The notes under the pieces: generated by a model
The model's input: only the letters and a program-made list of their open reading frames with translations
Told to the model about the DNA's origin: nothing
Databases searched by the model: none
Part shown: piece after piece, positions 29,033 through 37,644 of the stretch
Layout: every line of letters begins with the position of its first letter
Position numbering within the stretch: position 1 is the stretch's first letter
Program-made: the position numbers and the translations under genes
DNA from: CACIIZ01 sp045565285
GTDB taxonomy: Bacteria; Pseudomonadota; Alphaproteobacteria; Rhodobacterales; Rhodobacteraceae
DNA: 52,927 nucleotides
Assembly (NCBI GenBank): GCA_045565285.1
Contig: JBJLFR010000033.1
Coordinates: 1-52,927 of the forward strand
Reading direction: 5' to 3'

Positions 29033-29203
29033 ATGGCTTTGGAAAATTATGTAGCTGAGCTCAAAAAAAAACATGCTAAACTTTCTCTTGATGTTGATAA
29101 TGAGCAAAAAAAACAATTTCCAGATTTGACATTACTTTCAATATTAAAAAAAGAAAAATTAATTATAAAAGAAAAAATTGTAAAAAAAATTAGACTACTC
29201 TAA
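29033..29203 (+). CDS. DUF465 (YdcH-like) small protein
   Basis: A 56-aa highly charged, coiled-coil-forming protein starting at an ATG six bases after a strong TAGGAGG ribosome site. Sequence begins MALENYVAELKKKHAKLSLD, continues with FPDLTLLSILKKEKLIIKEK, and ends KIRLL. The LKK.H..L...I/V....PD...L..LKK.KL.IK..I spacing is that of DUF465, a small family of unknown function common in Alphaproteobacteria. Its last 14 bp overlap the convergent glutamine amidotransferase gene. Confidence 0.85.
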   Translation: MALENYVAELKKKHAKLSLDVDNEQKKQFPDLTLLSILKKEKLIIKEKIVKKIRLL

Positions 29204-29909
29204 GCGCTCTAAGGAGTGGTTTAAAGATTTTTTTATTATCAATGTTCTCTTGGAGACTTTCCAAACCTTTATTGCCTAAGTTTTTAGGAATTGTTTTGCC
29301 TATTCTCCTTTGTATAATCATTTCTAAACAATCTTTTTTAAATTCAGGGTGACTTTGTATAGAGACAGCAACTGGTTTTTCTATATCATCATAACATAAA
29401 ATTGAGTTGGTACAAAAATTTGAACCATAAATACTGAATGAATTTTTAGGTTTAACTATAACTTGATCTTGATGGCTAGCATAGCCTGAAAAAAAATCAC
29501 CAACCCCTGCAGACCATTGAGGATTTAATTTTCTTTGATATTTATGTACGCCAACTCCCCAACCTTTGTGTGATTTTTCTACTTTTCCACCTAAAGCCTC
29601 TGCAATAATCTGATGTCCAAAACATACTCCAAACAAGGGTATTTTTTTATTATAGATTTTACGAATAAGTCTTTTTAAATAAATGATCCAATCAATTTTT
29701 TCATACACCCCATATGAAGAACCAGTAATCAACCATAAATCTGTATTATCCAAATTTTTTGGAAACTCATTATTTATCAAATCATAATTTTTTATATTAA
29801 TATTGACATTTAGCTCCTCAAATAAATCAATAAACATTTTTGGGAAGTTCCCAAATTTTTTCTCCAAATTTATTGGTAATTTGCCTGTTTCTAAAATTGA
29901 TATTTTCAA
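29190..29909 (-). CDS. Stand-alone class I glutamine amidotransferase (GMP-synthase-like)
   Basis: A 239-aa class I glutaminase domain without a synthase partner. The nucleophile elbow is FGVCFGHQII (Cys96), and the other triad members are in VSIQSHPEF (His187, Glu189). WLITGSSYGVYE supplies the oxyanion-hole glycines, and WGVGVHKY and YASHQDQVI match the family of GMP-synthase-like amidotransferases. Such proteins include enzymes acting on gamma-glutamyl compounds as well as uncharacterised ones; the acceptor here is unknown. It is 19 bp downstream of the TlpA-like gene on the same strand. Confidence 0.85.
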   Translation of the reverse strand: MKISILETGKLPINLEKKFGNFPKMFIDLFEELNVNINIKNYDLINNEFPKNLDNTDLWLITGSSYGVYEKIDWIIYLKRLIRKIYNKKIPLFGVCFGHQIIAEALGGKVEKSHKGWGVGVHKYQRKLNPQWSAGVGDFFSGYASHQDQVIVKPKNSFSIYGSNFCTNSILCYDDIEKPVAVSIQSHPEFKKDCLEMIIQRRIGKTIPKNLGNKGLESLQENIDNKKIFKPLLRALRVV

Positions 29910-29928
29910 AGTTCTATCCTAACTTTCT

Positions 29929-30471
29929 CTATTTGTACTCCTGTTCCTTTATTAATTCTAGGAATAAATTTTCTATTTCTTTTTTTGACCAATCAATAGG
30001 TCCAATTAAACGTCCTATATCATGTCCATCTCTAGAAACAATTATTGAAGAAGGTAAACCTAATACACCAAGTTCGAGTGCTAATTTTCCTTTAGGGTCT
30101 CTATAATTTTCAAGGTTTGCTAGATTATATTTTTTAAAGAAATCTATTATTTTATTAGGATTGTTCCTACCTGTGGCAATGGTAATAATTTTGAATTGAT
30201 TTTCATCAAATTTAGATTGGAGTTCATTCAAAGAGGGCATTTCCTTGGTACAAGGGCTACACCAAGTCGCCCAAAAATTTAATAATAATAAATTATAATT
30301 CTTATTAAGAATATTAGTTTCATCAGAATCAATATCCAATACTTTTAAATTATTAATAGGAATTGGATCTTCACTGAAGTAGAATTTTTTTATTTCATTT
30401 GTTTCAGTATAAGAGGTATTTGCAAAAATTATTATGAAAGCGTATACAAAAACTGAGACTATAATTCGCAT
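29929..30471 (-). CDS. TlpA-like thiol-disulfide oxidoreductase
   Basis: A thioredoxin-fold protein exported to the periplasm. I take the ATG at 30469-30471 as start (180 aa), because it opens directly with a signal segment MRIIVSVFVYAFIIIFAN; the open frame reaches 30543, inside argH, and another ATG lies at 30486. The active site is NFWATWCSPCTKEMPSL (WCxxC), followed by a PxGLPSS cis-Pro region (LGLPSSIIV). This is the ResA/TlpA pattern, usually involved in cytochrome c maturation or disulfide reduction. It is divergent from argH, as in many alphaproteobacteria. Confidence 0.85.
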   Translation of the reverse strand: MRIIVSVFVYAFIIIFANTSYTETNEIKKFYFSEDPIPINNLKVLDIDSDETNILNKNYNLLLLNFWATWCSPCTKEMPSLNELQSKFDENQFKIITIATGRNNPNKIIDFFKKYNLANLENYRDPKGKLALELGVLGLPSSIIVSRDGHDIGRLIGPIDWSKKEIENLFLELIKEQEYK

Positions 30472-30514
30472 ATTTAAATAACTCATTATTAATAGAAATA
30501 CTCTAGAGGTTTTA

Positions 30515-31915
30515 ATGTCTAAGAAATCATTACATACAACCAATTTAATGTGGGGGGGACGATTTTCAAGTCAGCAGGACAATTTTATGGAGATTATTAA
30601 TTCCTCGATAGATGTTGATAATCGTATGGCTATTCAAGATATTAAAGGTTCTATTGCACATGTAAAAATGCTTCAATATCAAAAAATAATACCCTCCAAG
30701 ATTTGTAATAATATAATTAAGGGCCTTAAAGTTATCCAAGATGAGGTTAAAAAAGGTAATTTTGTATATGATAGTAAATTTGAAGATATTCATATGAATA
30801 TAGAAAAAAAATTACACGATATTATTGGAGATGATGCAGGATATATCCACACTGCAAGATCTAGAAACGATCAGGTAGTTACTGATTTTAAAATGTGGGT
30901 TAGGGATAGTATTCACGAGTTAATAACAAAAATAACAAAGAATATGAAAACTTTTTTAATTATTGCAGATGATAATTTTAATACAATTATGCCTGGATTT
31001 ACACATTTACAAACAGCTCAACCCGTTACATTTGGTCATCATATGTTAGCTTATGTAGAAATGTTTGGAAGGGATAAAGAAAGATTTCATGATGCAATAA
31101 AAAGATTAAATAAATGTCCCTTGGGTTCTGCCGCATTGGCTGGAACTTCCTATCCAATCGATCGGTTTTTAACGTCTAAAAACCTTGGTTTTGATAAACC
31201 TACATCTAATAGTATTGATGCTGTTTCTGATAGAGATTTTGCTCTTGATTTTTTATCGGCATCTGCAATTTGTGCTACGCATTTGAGCCGATTTGCAGAA
31301 GAGCTTGTGATTTGGGCAAGTGATGGTTTTGCTTTTATTGAGATTTCAGATAGTTTTTCAACCGGTTCATCAATAATGCCACAAAAAAGAAATCCAGATG
31401 CGGCAGAATTAATTAGAGCAAAAGTAGCAAATATTACAGGAGCTCTCTTTTCGCTGTTCACAATTTTGAAAGGGTTACCTTTATCTTATTCTAAAGATTT
31501 ACAAGAAGATAAGGAGTTAGTTTTCAGGGCCTATGATAACTTATCTCTAATGCTTGACGTTATGAATAGTATGATGACTGAAGTAATAATTAAAAAAGAA
31601 ACTTTAGAAAAAGCAGCTTCTTCTCGGTTTATAACTTCAACTGATTTGGCTGATTATCTAGTTACAAAATATAATTACAGTTTTAGGAAATCTCATAATA
31701 TTGTTGGTAAGTTAGTGCTTAAGGCAGAAAAGTTGGGTTGTGATTTAAAAGATCTTGAATTATCTGAATATAAAAAAATAGATCCCAATATGGATGAAAA
31801 TGTATATAAAATACTTTCAATTAATAATTCGGTTAATATTAGAACTTCTTATGGTGGAACAGCCCCTTCAGAGGTAAAAAAGAGAATTAAAGAATGGAAA
31901 AAAAAGTTAAAATAA
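30515..31915 (+). CDS. argH: Argininosuccinate lyase
   Basis: Splits argininosuccinate into arginine and fumarate. The 466-aa protein opens with LMWGGRFSSQQDNFMEI, shows HTARSRNDQVVTDFKMWV, TAQPVTFGHH, and the fumarase-superfamily signature GSSIMPQKRNPDAAELIR. The start at 30515 follows AGAGG. A G7 run at 30550-30556 encodes the WGG of the N-terminus. Its 3' end overlaps the small lipoprotein gene by 22 bp in another frame, and lysA follows, the gene trio seen in many alphaproteobacteria. Confidence 0.98.
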   Translation: MSKKSLHTTNLMWGGRFSSQQDNFMEIINSSIDVDNRMAIQDIKGSIAHVKMLQYQKIIPSKICNNIIKGLKVIQDEVKKGNFVYDSKFEDIHMNIEKKLHDIIGDDAGYIHTARSRNDQVVTDFKMWVRDSIHELITKITKNMKTFLIIADDNFNTIMPGFTHLQTAQPVTFGHHMLAYVEMFGRDKERFHDAIKRLNKCPLGSAALAGTSYPIDRFLTSKNLGFDKPTSNSIDAVSDRDFALDFLSASAICATHLSRFAEELVIWASDGFAFIEISDSFSTGSSIMPQKRNPDAAELIRAKVANITGALFSLFTILKGLPLSYSKDLQEDKELVFRAYDNLSLMLDVMNSMMTEVIIKKETLEKAASSRFITSTDLADYLVTKYNYSFRKSHNIVGKLVLKAEKLGCDLKDLELSEYKKIDPNMDENVYKILSINNSVNIRTSYGGTAPSEVKKRIKEWKKKLK

Positions 31916-32028
31916 GTATTCAATTTATTTGTTTAATTTTAGTAGTCTTTTTATTAAGCTGTGGTGTGAAAGGTGATCCAGAGAAACCTAAAATTGAAAC
32001 TATACTAAATAAAAATCAAAATAATTGA
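31894..32028 (+). CDS. Small LptM-like lipoprotein
   Basis: A 44-aa protein whose ATG lies inside the last codons of argH (22-bp overlap). It has a short basic start, a hydrophobic stretch FICLILVVFLLS, and a lipobox LLSCG, so the mature protein would be a tiny lipid-anchored peptide beginning CGVKGDPEKP. The CG.KG....P start of the mature part is the pattern of the LptM/YifL-type lipoprotein encoded near lysA in many proteobacteria; in E. coli, LptM helps the LPS transporter LptD-LptE mature. That role is inferred from position and motif only. lysA starts 36 bp downstream. Confidence 0.75.
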   Translation: MEKKVKISIQFICLILVVFLLSCGVKGDPEKPKIETILNKNQNN

Positions 32029-32064
32029 CTATTAAATTATCCTTCGACACTTAAATTAATTATT

Positions 32065-33360
32065 ATGTACAATATAAAAATAAAAAAAATCAATGACTTT
32101 TTTACTTATAGAAATAATATTTTATATATAGAAGACGTCTCAGTTATTGATATTTCAAGAAATATTAAAACCCCATTTTATGTATATTCAGCATCGTCAT
32201 TAAAGAGAAGATATACTGATTTGGCAAAGTCTCTAAAAACTATAAATCATTCATTATATTTTTCTGTAAAATCTAACTCAAACCTCGCTGTATTAAGAGT
32301 GTTATCTTTATTAGGTTCAGGAATGGATGTTGTATCTGGTGGAGAATATCTAAGAGCTCAAAAGGCAGGTGTTCCAGGTGATAAAATAGTGTTTTCAGGA
32401 GTTGGGAAAACTAGCGACGAGATAAAGTTAGCTTTAGATAATGGGATTAGACAGTTTAATGTTGAAAGTATTCCTGAAATTATGATGATAAATAAAATTG
32501 CCTCCGCCGCCGGGAAAAAAGCACCAATTTCAATAAGAGTGAATCCTGATGTAGATGCTCAAACACACAAAAAAATTATGACTGGTAAATCAGAGAATAA
32601 ATTTGGTATTCCAATTAATTCTGCTTTAGAAGTCTATAAGATGGCATCAGAATTAAAGGGTATAAAAATTGTCGGGATAGATCTTCACATTGGTAGTCAG
32701 ATTACCGACATTTTACCATTTGAAATAGCATTTATAAAGATAGCAGATTTTATAAAAAAATTAAGAGAAAATGGCCATTCAATAGACAGAGTAGATATAG
32801 GTGGAGGGCTTGGTATTAGCTATTCTTCGAAAGAAAAAGATCCAATTTCAATAGACAAATTTTCATTAATGTTAAGTAAAATATTTAAAGATATTAATAT
32901 AGAAATACAACTTGAGCCTGGAAGATTTATATCTGGAAACTCTGGTCTTTTAATCACATCTGTTGTTTTTTTTAAAGAAGGAACCAATAAAAACTTTTTA
33001 ATAATTGATGCTGGAATGAACGATCTTTTAAGGCCGGCTATTTACGATGCAGAGCATGAGTTTTTACCAGTTAATGACTATAAAAAAAATAACAATCAAA
33101 TAGTGGCCGATATAGTTGGACCTATATGTGAGAGTTCAGATATATTTTCAAAAAATGCAACTCTTCCCAAAATGGTAAGTGGAGATTTTTTAGCAATTTA
33201 CTCAGCTGGGGCATATGGAGCAGTTATGTCATCTGAATATAATTCAAGGCCGTTAATTCCAGAATTAATTGTTAGTGAAAATTTAGTATCAGTAGTAAGA
33301 AGTAGACCAAAAATTGAGGAAGTTATTAATAGAGATCAAATACCTTATTGGTTAAGATAA
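32065..33360 (+). CDS. lysA: Diaminopimelate decarboxylase
   Basis: PLP enzyme that decarboxylates meso-diaminopimelate to lysine, the last step of the pathway served by dapD and dapE at 7-9 kb. The 431 aa are full length: TPFYVYSASSLKRRY, then the PLP Lys in YFSVKSNSNLAVL, GVGKTSDEI, GIDLHIGSQI, DIGGGLGISYS for the phosphate, LEPGRFISGNSG, and the C-terminal GAYGAVMSSEYNSRPL. It converges on the zinc-ribbon gene with stop codons touching. Organised with argH and the small lipoprotein gene. Confidence 0.97.
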   Translation: MYNIKIKKINDFFTYRNNILYIEDVSVIDISRNIKTPFYVYSASSLKRRYTDLAKSLKTINHSLYFSVKSNSNLAVLRVLSLLGSGMDVVSGGEYLRAQKAGVPGDKIVFSGVGKTSDEIKLALDNGIRQFNVESIPEIMMINKIASAAGKKAPISIRVNPDVDAQTHKKIMTGKSENKFGIPINSALEVYKMASELKGIKIVGIDLHIGSQITDILPFEIAFIKIADFIKKLRENGHSIDRVDIGGGLGISYSSKEKDPISIDKFSLMLSKIFKDINIEIQLEPGRFISGNSGLLITSVVFFKEGTNKNFLIIDAGMNDLLRPAIYDAEHEFLPVNDYKKNNNQIVADIVGPICESSDIFSKNATLPKMVSGDFLAIYSAGAYGAVMSSEYNSRPLIPELIVSENLVSVVRSRPKIEEVINRDQIPYWLR

Positions 33361-33996
33361 TTATAATAGATCTTTTAAATTCCCAATTTTTTTCTCTATA
33401 AAAAAAATCAAATTATTTACTAAAATATCAAAAGCATTTATAACTATTGTAAGTTGTTCTTCAAATCTTGGATTGTTAATTATAATAAACTCACGTTTTT
33501 GATAAAATATAAAACAAGTTATAAAAAGAATACTAACTAATATGAATCCCATATAGCTTTTATTAATTCCCTTTTTATAATTTAGGGCATTTTTTTCTTC
33601 TTTTGAATTTAACTTATCTCTTATTAATTCTAATCTATTTAGAGAATTACTTTGATCATAAGAAGAATTGTATTCATTAGTTCGATTTTGCTCTATTTCA
33701 GCAATAGCTAAAGATGATAAAAACTCTTTTTCTTGTTCTTTATTTAACAAATTATTCTTATCTTCCGTTTTATTAATATGAATATTTTTTTTATTTAAAG
33801 AATTTCTAATTAAATTTTGTCTTCTTGTTAACTCACTAGAAAAAGTATTTTCTGATTTTAATTGTAAAGATTTTCCCTTAGGAAATTGGATCCAAAAATT
33901 AGTACAATTGAAACACTTTACTTTTCTCCCATTTTCAGAAATTAGGGTTTCTTCAATTTTATAATTTGATTTACAATCTGGACATGTAATAATCAT
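33361..33996 (-). CDS. MJ0042-type zinc-ribbon membrane protein
   Basis: A 211-aa protein with an N-terminal zinc ribbon: MIITCPDCKSNYKIEETLI then KVKCFNCTNFW, giving two CxxC pairs in the MJ0042 pattern. A low-complexity polar middle follows, then one transmembrane helix (about residues 148-165, YMGFILVSILFITCFIFY) and a short tail. Alphaproteobacterial proteins of this layout (often also labelled DUF3426-like) are of unknown function. It is divergent from plsC and convergent with lysA. The Asn/Lys-rich middle is not clearly conserved. Confidence 0.75.
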   Translation of the reverse strand: MIITCPDCKSNYKIEETLISENGRKVKCFNCTNFWIQFPKGKSLQLKSENTFSSELTRRQNLIRNSLNKKNIHINKTEDKNNLLNKEQEKEFLSSLAIAEIEQNRTNEYNSSYDQSNSLNRLELIRDKLNSKEEKNALNYKKGINKSYMGFILVSILFITCFIFYQKREFIIINNPRFEEQLTIVINAFDILVNNLIFFIEKKIGNLKDLL

Positions 33997-34064
33997 ATTT
34001 TTTTATTGTTTTTAAAGTTAACATTAATATATCTTAGTATTTTAATTATTTTGGGTTTTTGAAA

Positions 34065-34793
34065 ATGAAAACAATTATATCCATTATTCGCGGATTAATA
34101 AATGATATATTAATATTTTTTTCAATGTTTTTTATAGGTATTATTGGTCTTCCATTCTCCTTAATTTCAAGGCGATGGGCTTATAATTTTATAAAAATTT
34201 ACATTTTAACATGCTTTTTAATTTTAAGATTAGTTTCAAATATTAAGGTAGAATGTAGAGGTAAAATACCAACAAATAATGTTTTAATTTGCTCAAAACA
34301 CATGTCATTCTTGGATATTTTAATGCTAGCTCATTTTCTACCTAAATGTAGTTTTGTTATGAAAAAAGAAATTGTTTTTACTCCAATTATAGGAATTTAT
34401 GCCTTACGAATTGGTTGTGTTCCAGTAAAAAGAGGTGATAAATCAAAAGCATTAAATAAAATGGTTTTTGATTATGATCAATTTTCTGATGATGGCGATA
34501 ATCAACAAATAATAATATACCCCCAAGGAACTAGGGTGTTACCCAACCAAAAAAAAGATTATAAAATTGGAGCTGGTGTACTGTATGAAAAATTTAATTT
34601 ACCATGTTATTTAGTAGGAACAAACTCAGGTATTTTTTGGCCAAAAGGGAGTTGGATAAGAAAACCGGGAACAGCAATAATTGATTTTTTTGAAGTAATT
34701 CAACCAGGTATGCCATTAAATGATTTTATGAAAAAAATTGAAAAAAATATTGAAAAACGTTCTAACTATTTGATGAAAGATCACTTGGAGTGA
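34065..34793 (+). CDS. plsC: 1-acyl-sn-glycerol-3-phosphate acyltransferase
   Basis: Makes phosphatidic acid from lysophosphatidic acid at the inner membrane. I use the ATG at 34065 (242 aa); the frame also has a TTG two codons earlier. An N-terminal hydrophobic helix (residues about 11-30) precedes acyltransferase motif I KHMSFLDILML (His-x4-Asp), the segment GIYALRIGCVPVKRGDKSKA, and motif III IIIYPQGTRV. The last has Gln where the commonest form has Glu (EGTR); PQGTR also occurs in this family. Later motif LPCYLVGTNSG fits the fourth block. It converges on accA with 10 bp between stops. Confidence 0.9.
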   Translation: MKTIISIIRGLINDILIFFSMFFIGIIGLPFSLISRRWAYNFIKIYILTCFLILRLVSNIKVECRGKIPTNNVLICSKHMSFLDILMLAHFLPKCSFVMKKEIVFTPIIGIYALRIGCVPVKRGDKSKALNKMVFDYDQFSDDGDNQQIIIYPQGTRVLPNQKKDYKIGAGVLYEKFNLPCYLVGTNSGIFWPKGSWIRKPGTAIIDFFEVIQPGMPLNDFMKKIEKNIEKRSNYLMKDHLE

Positions 34794-34803
34794 TAAAGTA
34801 AAT

Positions 34804-35763
34804 TTATAATTTCAGCTTTCCAACATCTAAAAATTTATTTCTTCTTTCATTTAAAATTTGGTTAGGAGTAAATTTGTTAAAATTTTTTAATGATCTTTCT
34901 AGAGCTTTTCCTACTTTTATTATTGTTTCACTGGTGTTTCTATGAGCTCCACCTATGGGTTCTGAAATGATTTCGTCGACTACTCCCAGTTTTGTTAAAT
35001 CCTCTGCAGTTAGTCTGAGTGCTTCCGCAGCTTCTTTCATTTTTTCTGCATTTTTCCATAGAATTGAAGCACATCCTTCTGGTGATATTACTGAATATAT
35101 TGAATGTTCTAGCATTATGATTTTATTGGAAGACGCTAAGGCAACAGCCCCTCCAGAACCACCTTCACCAATTATTACAGAAATTAAAGGAACTTTAATT
35201 TGCATACATTTTGCTATTGAACTTGCTATTGCTTCGGCTTGCCCTCGTTCTTCTGCACCTTTTCCTGGATAGGCTCCCGGGGTATCAATAAATGTAATTA
35301 CAGGAAGGTTAAATCTATCTGCTAAATCCATTAATCTAACAGCTTTTCTATACCCTTCTGGTCTAGCCATTCCAAAATTATGTTTGATTCTCGATTTAGT
35401 ATCATTACCTTTTTCATGTCCAATTATTACTATGGGAGTATCATTTAATCTAGCTAAACCACCAATAATTGATTTATCTTCAGCAAACTTCTTATCACCT
35501 GCCAAAGGAATAAATTCAGTCATTAGCTTTTCTATATATATTGATGAATGTGGTCTTTCAGGATGCCGTGCAATTTGACATTTGTGCCAAGGTGATAAAT
35601 CAGAATATATTTTTTTCAACAATAGGTTTGATTTTTTTTTAATTTCTTTTATGGATTCATTTTTTTCTTTTTCTTCATTTTTCGATGAATTAACAGACCG
35701 TAATTCAGAAACTTTACCATCTAGTATAGCTAATTCTTTTTCAAAATCTAAATAATGCTGCAT
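34804..35763 (-). CDS. accA: Acetyl-CoA carboxylase carboxyltransferase subunit alpha
   Basis: Alpha subunit of the carboxyltransferase that makes malonyl-CoA for fatty acid synthesis. The 319-aa protein has an N-terminal coiled region (LDFEKELAILDGKVSELR), then IGHEKGNDTKSRIKHNFGMA, PEGYRKAVRLMDLADRF, ITFIDTPGAYPGKGAEERGQ, and GEGGSGGAVALASSN with ISPEGCASILWKNA, the standard crotonase-fold blocks. The partner accD is not in this window. It is a lone gene facing plsC, with a 123-bp gap on its upstream side toward the aminotransferase gene. Confidence 0.97.
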   Translation of the reverse strand: MQHYLDFEKELAILDGKVSELRSVNSSKNEEKEKNESIKEIKKKSNLLLKKIYSDLSPWHKCQIARHPERPHSSIYIEKLMTEFIPLAGDKKFAEDKSIIGGLARLNDTPIVIIGHEKGNDTKSRIKHNFGMARPEGYRKAVRLMDLADRFNLPVITFIDTPGAYPGKGAEERGQAEAIASSIAKCMQIKVPLISVIIGEGGSGGAVALASSNKIIMLEHSIYSVISPEGCASILWKNAEKMKEAAEALRLTAEDLTKLGVVDEIISEPIGGAHRNTSETIIKVGKALERSLKNFNKFTPNQILNERRNKFLDVGKLKL

Positions 35764-35886
35764 TTAAAATACTAAATCTAATTAAAACCCAAATTAATCG
35801 TACTTTTTATATATTTTGAATAATACTTATAGTGAAAGTTATTATTTTTTACTACTAAATAACTTAATGTTATAAAAATAATTTTG

Positions 35887-37065
35887 TTATTTGAATATTG
35901 ACTTAATCCTTTCTGCACTTCTTTTTATTAATTCTGTTGAAGTAGCCAAATTAAACCTAAAATGATTATCACCTCCTAATCCAAAGGTAGATCCACGTTT
36001 AGTAATAATCTTGGCACAATATGTAAGCTTTCTAAAATTAGTCTTTTCTGTTTCTCCAGTTTTAGAAAAATCAACCCATGCAAGGTAAGTAGAATCAATT
36101 TTCATTGAATTTAAAGTTTTTAGATTATTGATTTCATTATCAAAAATAGTTTTATTTTTTTCAAGATAATTAAGCAGATCATTCAACCATTGACTTCCAG
36201 ATCTCATAGCTTCTTCACCCAACATCATACCAAATCTATTTGGGGTTTCCCCTGTAGCTAAATTTTCTTTTTGAAATTTATCTCTTAGAAAATCATTTGG
36301 AATAATAACATTACCCATTAACCCACCTGCTAAGTTGAATGTTTTTGTAGTAGATGTCATTAATATAAAATTTTCAAAAAAGTTCTCTCCTATTTTGGGA
36401 AATGTAATGTGATTATTTCCATTATATACAAGATCATTATGTATTTCATCAATTATCAAAATTAGGTTATGTTGTTTACAAAAATAAGCAACTTCCTTTT
36501 GTTCATTTTCAGTCCAAATCCTACCACTAGGATTATGAGGTGAACACAAAATAATAATTTTTTCATTACCTTTCATTTTATTTTCTAAATTATCTAAATC
36601 GAGGTAGTATCTTCCATCTTTTTTTATCATTTCACTTTCAATCAGGGTTCTTTTATTTGCTTTGATTATTTTACGAAATGAATGATATACTGGTGAAAAA
36701 ACTATAATTCCATCATTTTGAATTGTAAAAGCTCTTAAAGCTGTTCCGATGGCTGCTACTAGTCCGTGGGCTGTATTTATCCATTTTGGTTTTGCTTTCC
36801 AGTCATGTTTTGATTTTAACCACTGTACAACTTCTTTTCTGTAACTATCTGCACCACCATAATAACCTAGGAAACCTCCTTTAAGTTCTTTCTCTAGTGC
36901 ATGCAACACATCAATTGGCGGTTTGAAAGACATATCAGCAACACCCATTGATAAAAAATCATCAATATTATTAGTATTACTTGCTATGACTTCGTCAAAT
37001 TTTAAGGATTTGTTTGGGATTTTTGCCAAATAATTATCAAAATCATATTTCATCTGTTTTACCAT
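35887..37065 (-). CDS. MalY/PatB-type aminotransferase (C-S lyase)
   Basis: A 392-aa fold-type I PLP enzyme of the MalY/PatB group, which usually cleaves cystathionine or related C-S bonds. The N-terminal MGVADMSFKPPIDVLHALEK is the (W/V)ADMDF.. start of this group. ILCSPHNPSGRIW, IIDEIHNDLVY, and TSTTKTFNLAGG (PLP Lys) follow, with the C-terminal FRFNLATSTELIKRS. Classic MalY members have WVADMDF; here the Trp is replaced by Met-Gly-Val. It is divergent from def with 50 bp between starts. Methionine or sulfur recycling is a plausible role, but there is no pathway context. Confidence 0.85.
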   Translation of the reverse strand: MVKQMKYDFDNYLAKIPNKSLKFDEVIASNTNNIDDFLSMGVADMSFKPPIDVLHALEKELKGGFLGYYGGADSYRKEVVQWLKSKHDWKAKPKWINTAHGLVAAIGTALRAFTIQNDGIIVFSPVYHSFRKIIKANKRTLIESEMIKKDGRYYLDLDNLENKMKGNEKIIILCSPHNPSGRIWTENEQKEVAYFCKQHNLILIIDEIHNDLVYNGNNHITFPKIGENFFENFILMTSTTKTFNLAGGLMGNVIIPNDFLRDKFQKENLATGETPNRFGMMLGEEAMRSGSQWLNDLLNYLEKNKTIFDNEINNLKTLNSMKIDSTYLAWVDFSKTGETEKTNFRKLTYCAKIITKRGSTFGLGGDNHFRFNLATSTELIKRSAERIKSIFK

Positions 37066-37115
37066 ATTTTTAACTTAATCTTGCTTCAAAGATTTTATTA
37101 ATCTAAATAATTTGT

Positions 37116-37631
37116 ATGACTGAATTAACTATATTATTACATCCTGATCCTCGACTCAAAACAGTATGTACTCAAGTAACTAATATTGATGATAGTATCA
37201 AGAAACTTTGTTTAGATATGATAGATACAATGTATAAATACTCTGGTGTGGGCTTAGCTGCTCCACAAGTTGGCATATTAAAAAGGGTTGTCGTTATGGA
37301 TTGTTCAGATGATGGAGAAAAAAATCCAACAATTCTTATAAATCCTGAGGTAATAGAAACTTCTAAAGAGGATTCGGTGTTTGAGGAGGGATGTTTATCC
37401 ATTCCTGATATTCGTGAAGAAATAAAAAGACCATCATCGGTTAGAATAAAATTTACAGACATAAATGGAGTATTAACTGAGGATTGGTTCAAAGATTTGT
37501 GGGCTACTTGTATTCAGCATGAAATTGATCATCTCAACGGCAAGTTATTTATTGATTATTTAGGACCTATTAAAAGATCCTTTATCACTAAAAAAATGAA
37601 AAAACTAAAAAAAGAAATTAATAAAAAATAA
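37116..37631 (+). CDS. def: Peptide deformylase
   Basis: Removes the formyl group from nascent protein N-termini. The 171-aa metalloenzyme shows the three family motifs: GVGLAAPQVG, EEGCLSIP (metal Cys), and QHEIDHLNGKLF (two metal His and the catalytic Glu). ILHPDPRLKTVC at the N-terminus is also typical. It is followed 13 bp later by fmt, which adds the formyl group to initiator tRNA, the usual def-fmt pair. Confidence 0.97.
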   Translation: MTELTILLHPDPRLKTVCTQVTNIDDSIKKLCLDMIDTMYKYSGVGLAAPQVGILKRVVVMDCSDDGEKNPTILINPEVIETSKEDSVFEEGCLSIPDIREEIKRPSSVRIKFTDINGVLTEDWFKDLWATCIQHEIDHLNGKLFIDYLGPIKRSFITKKMKKLKKEINKK

Positions 37632-37644
37632 TTGGAGGTAATTT

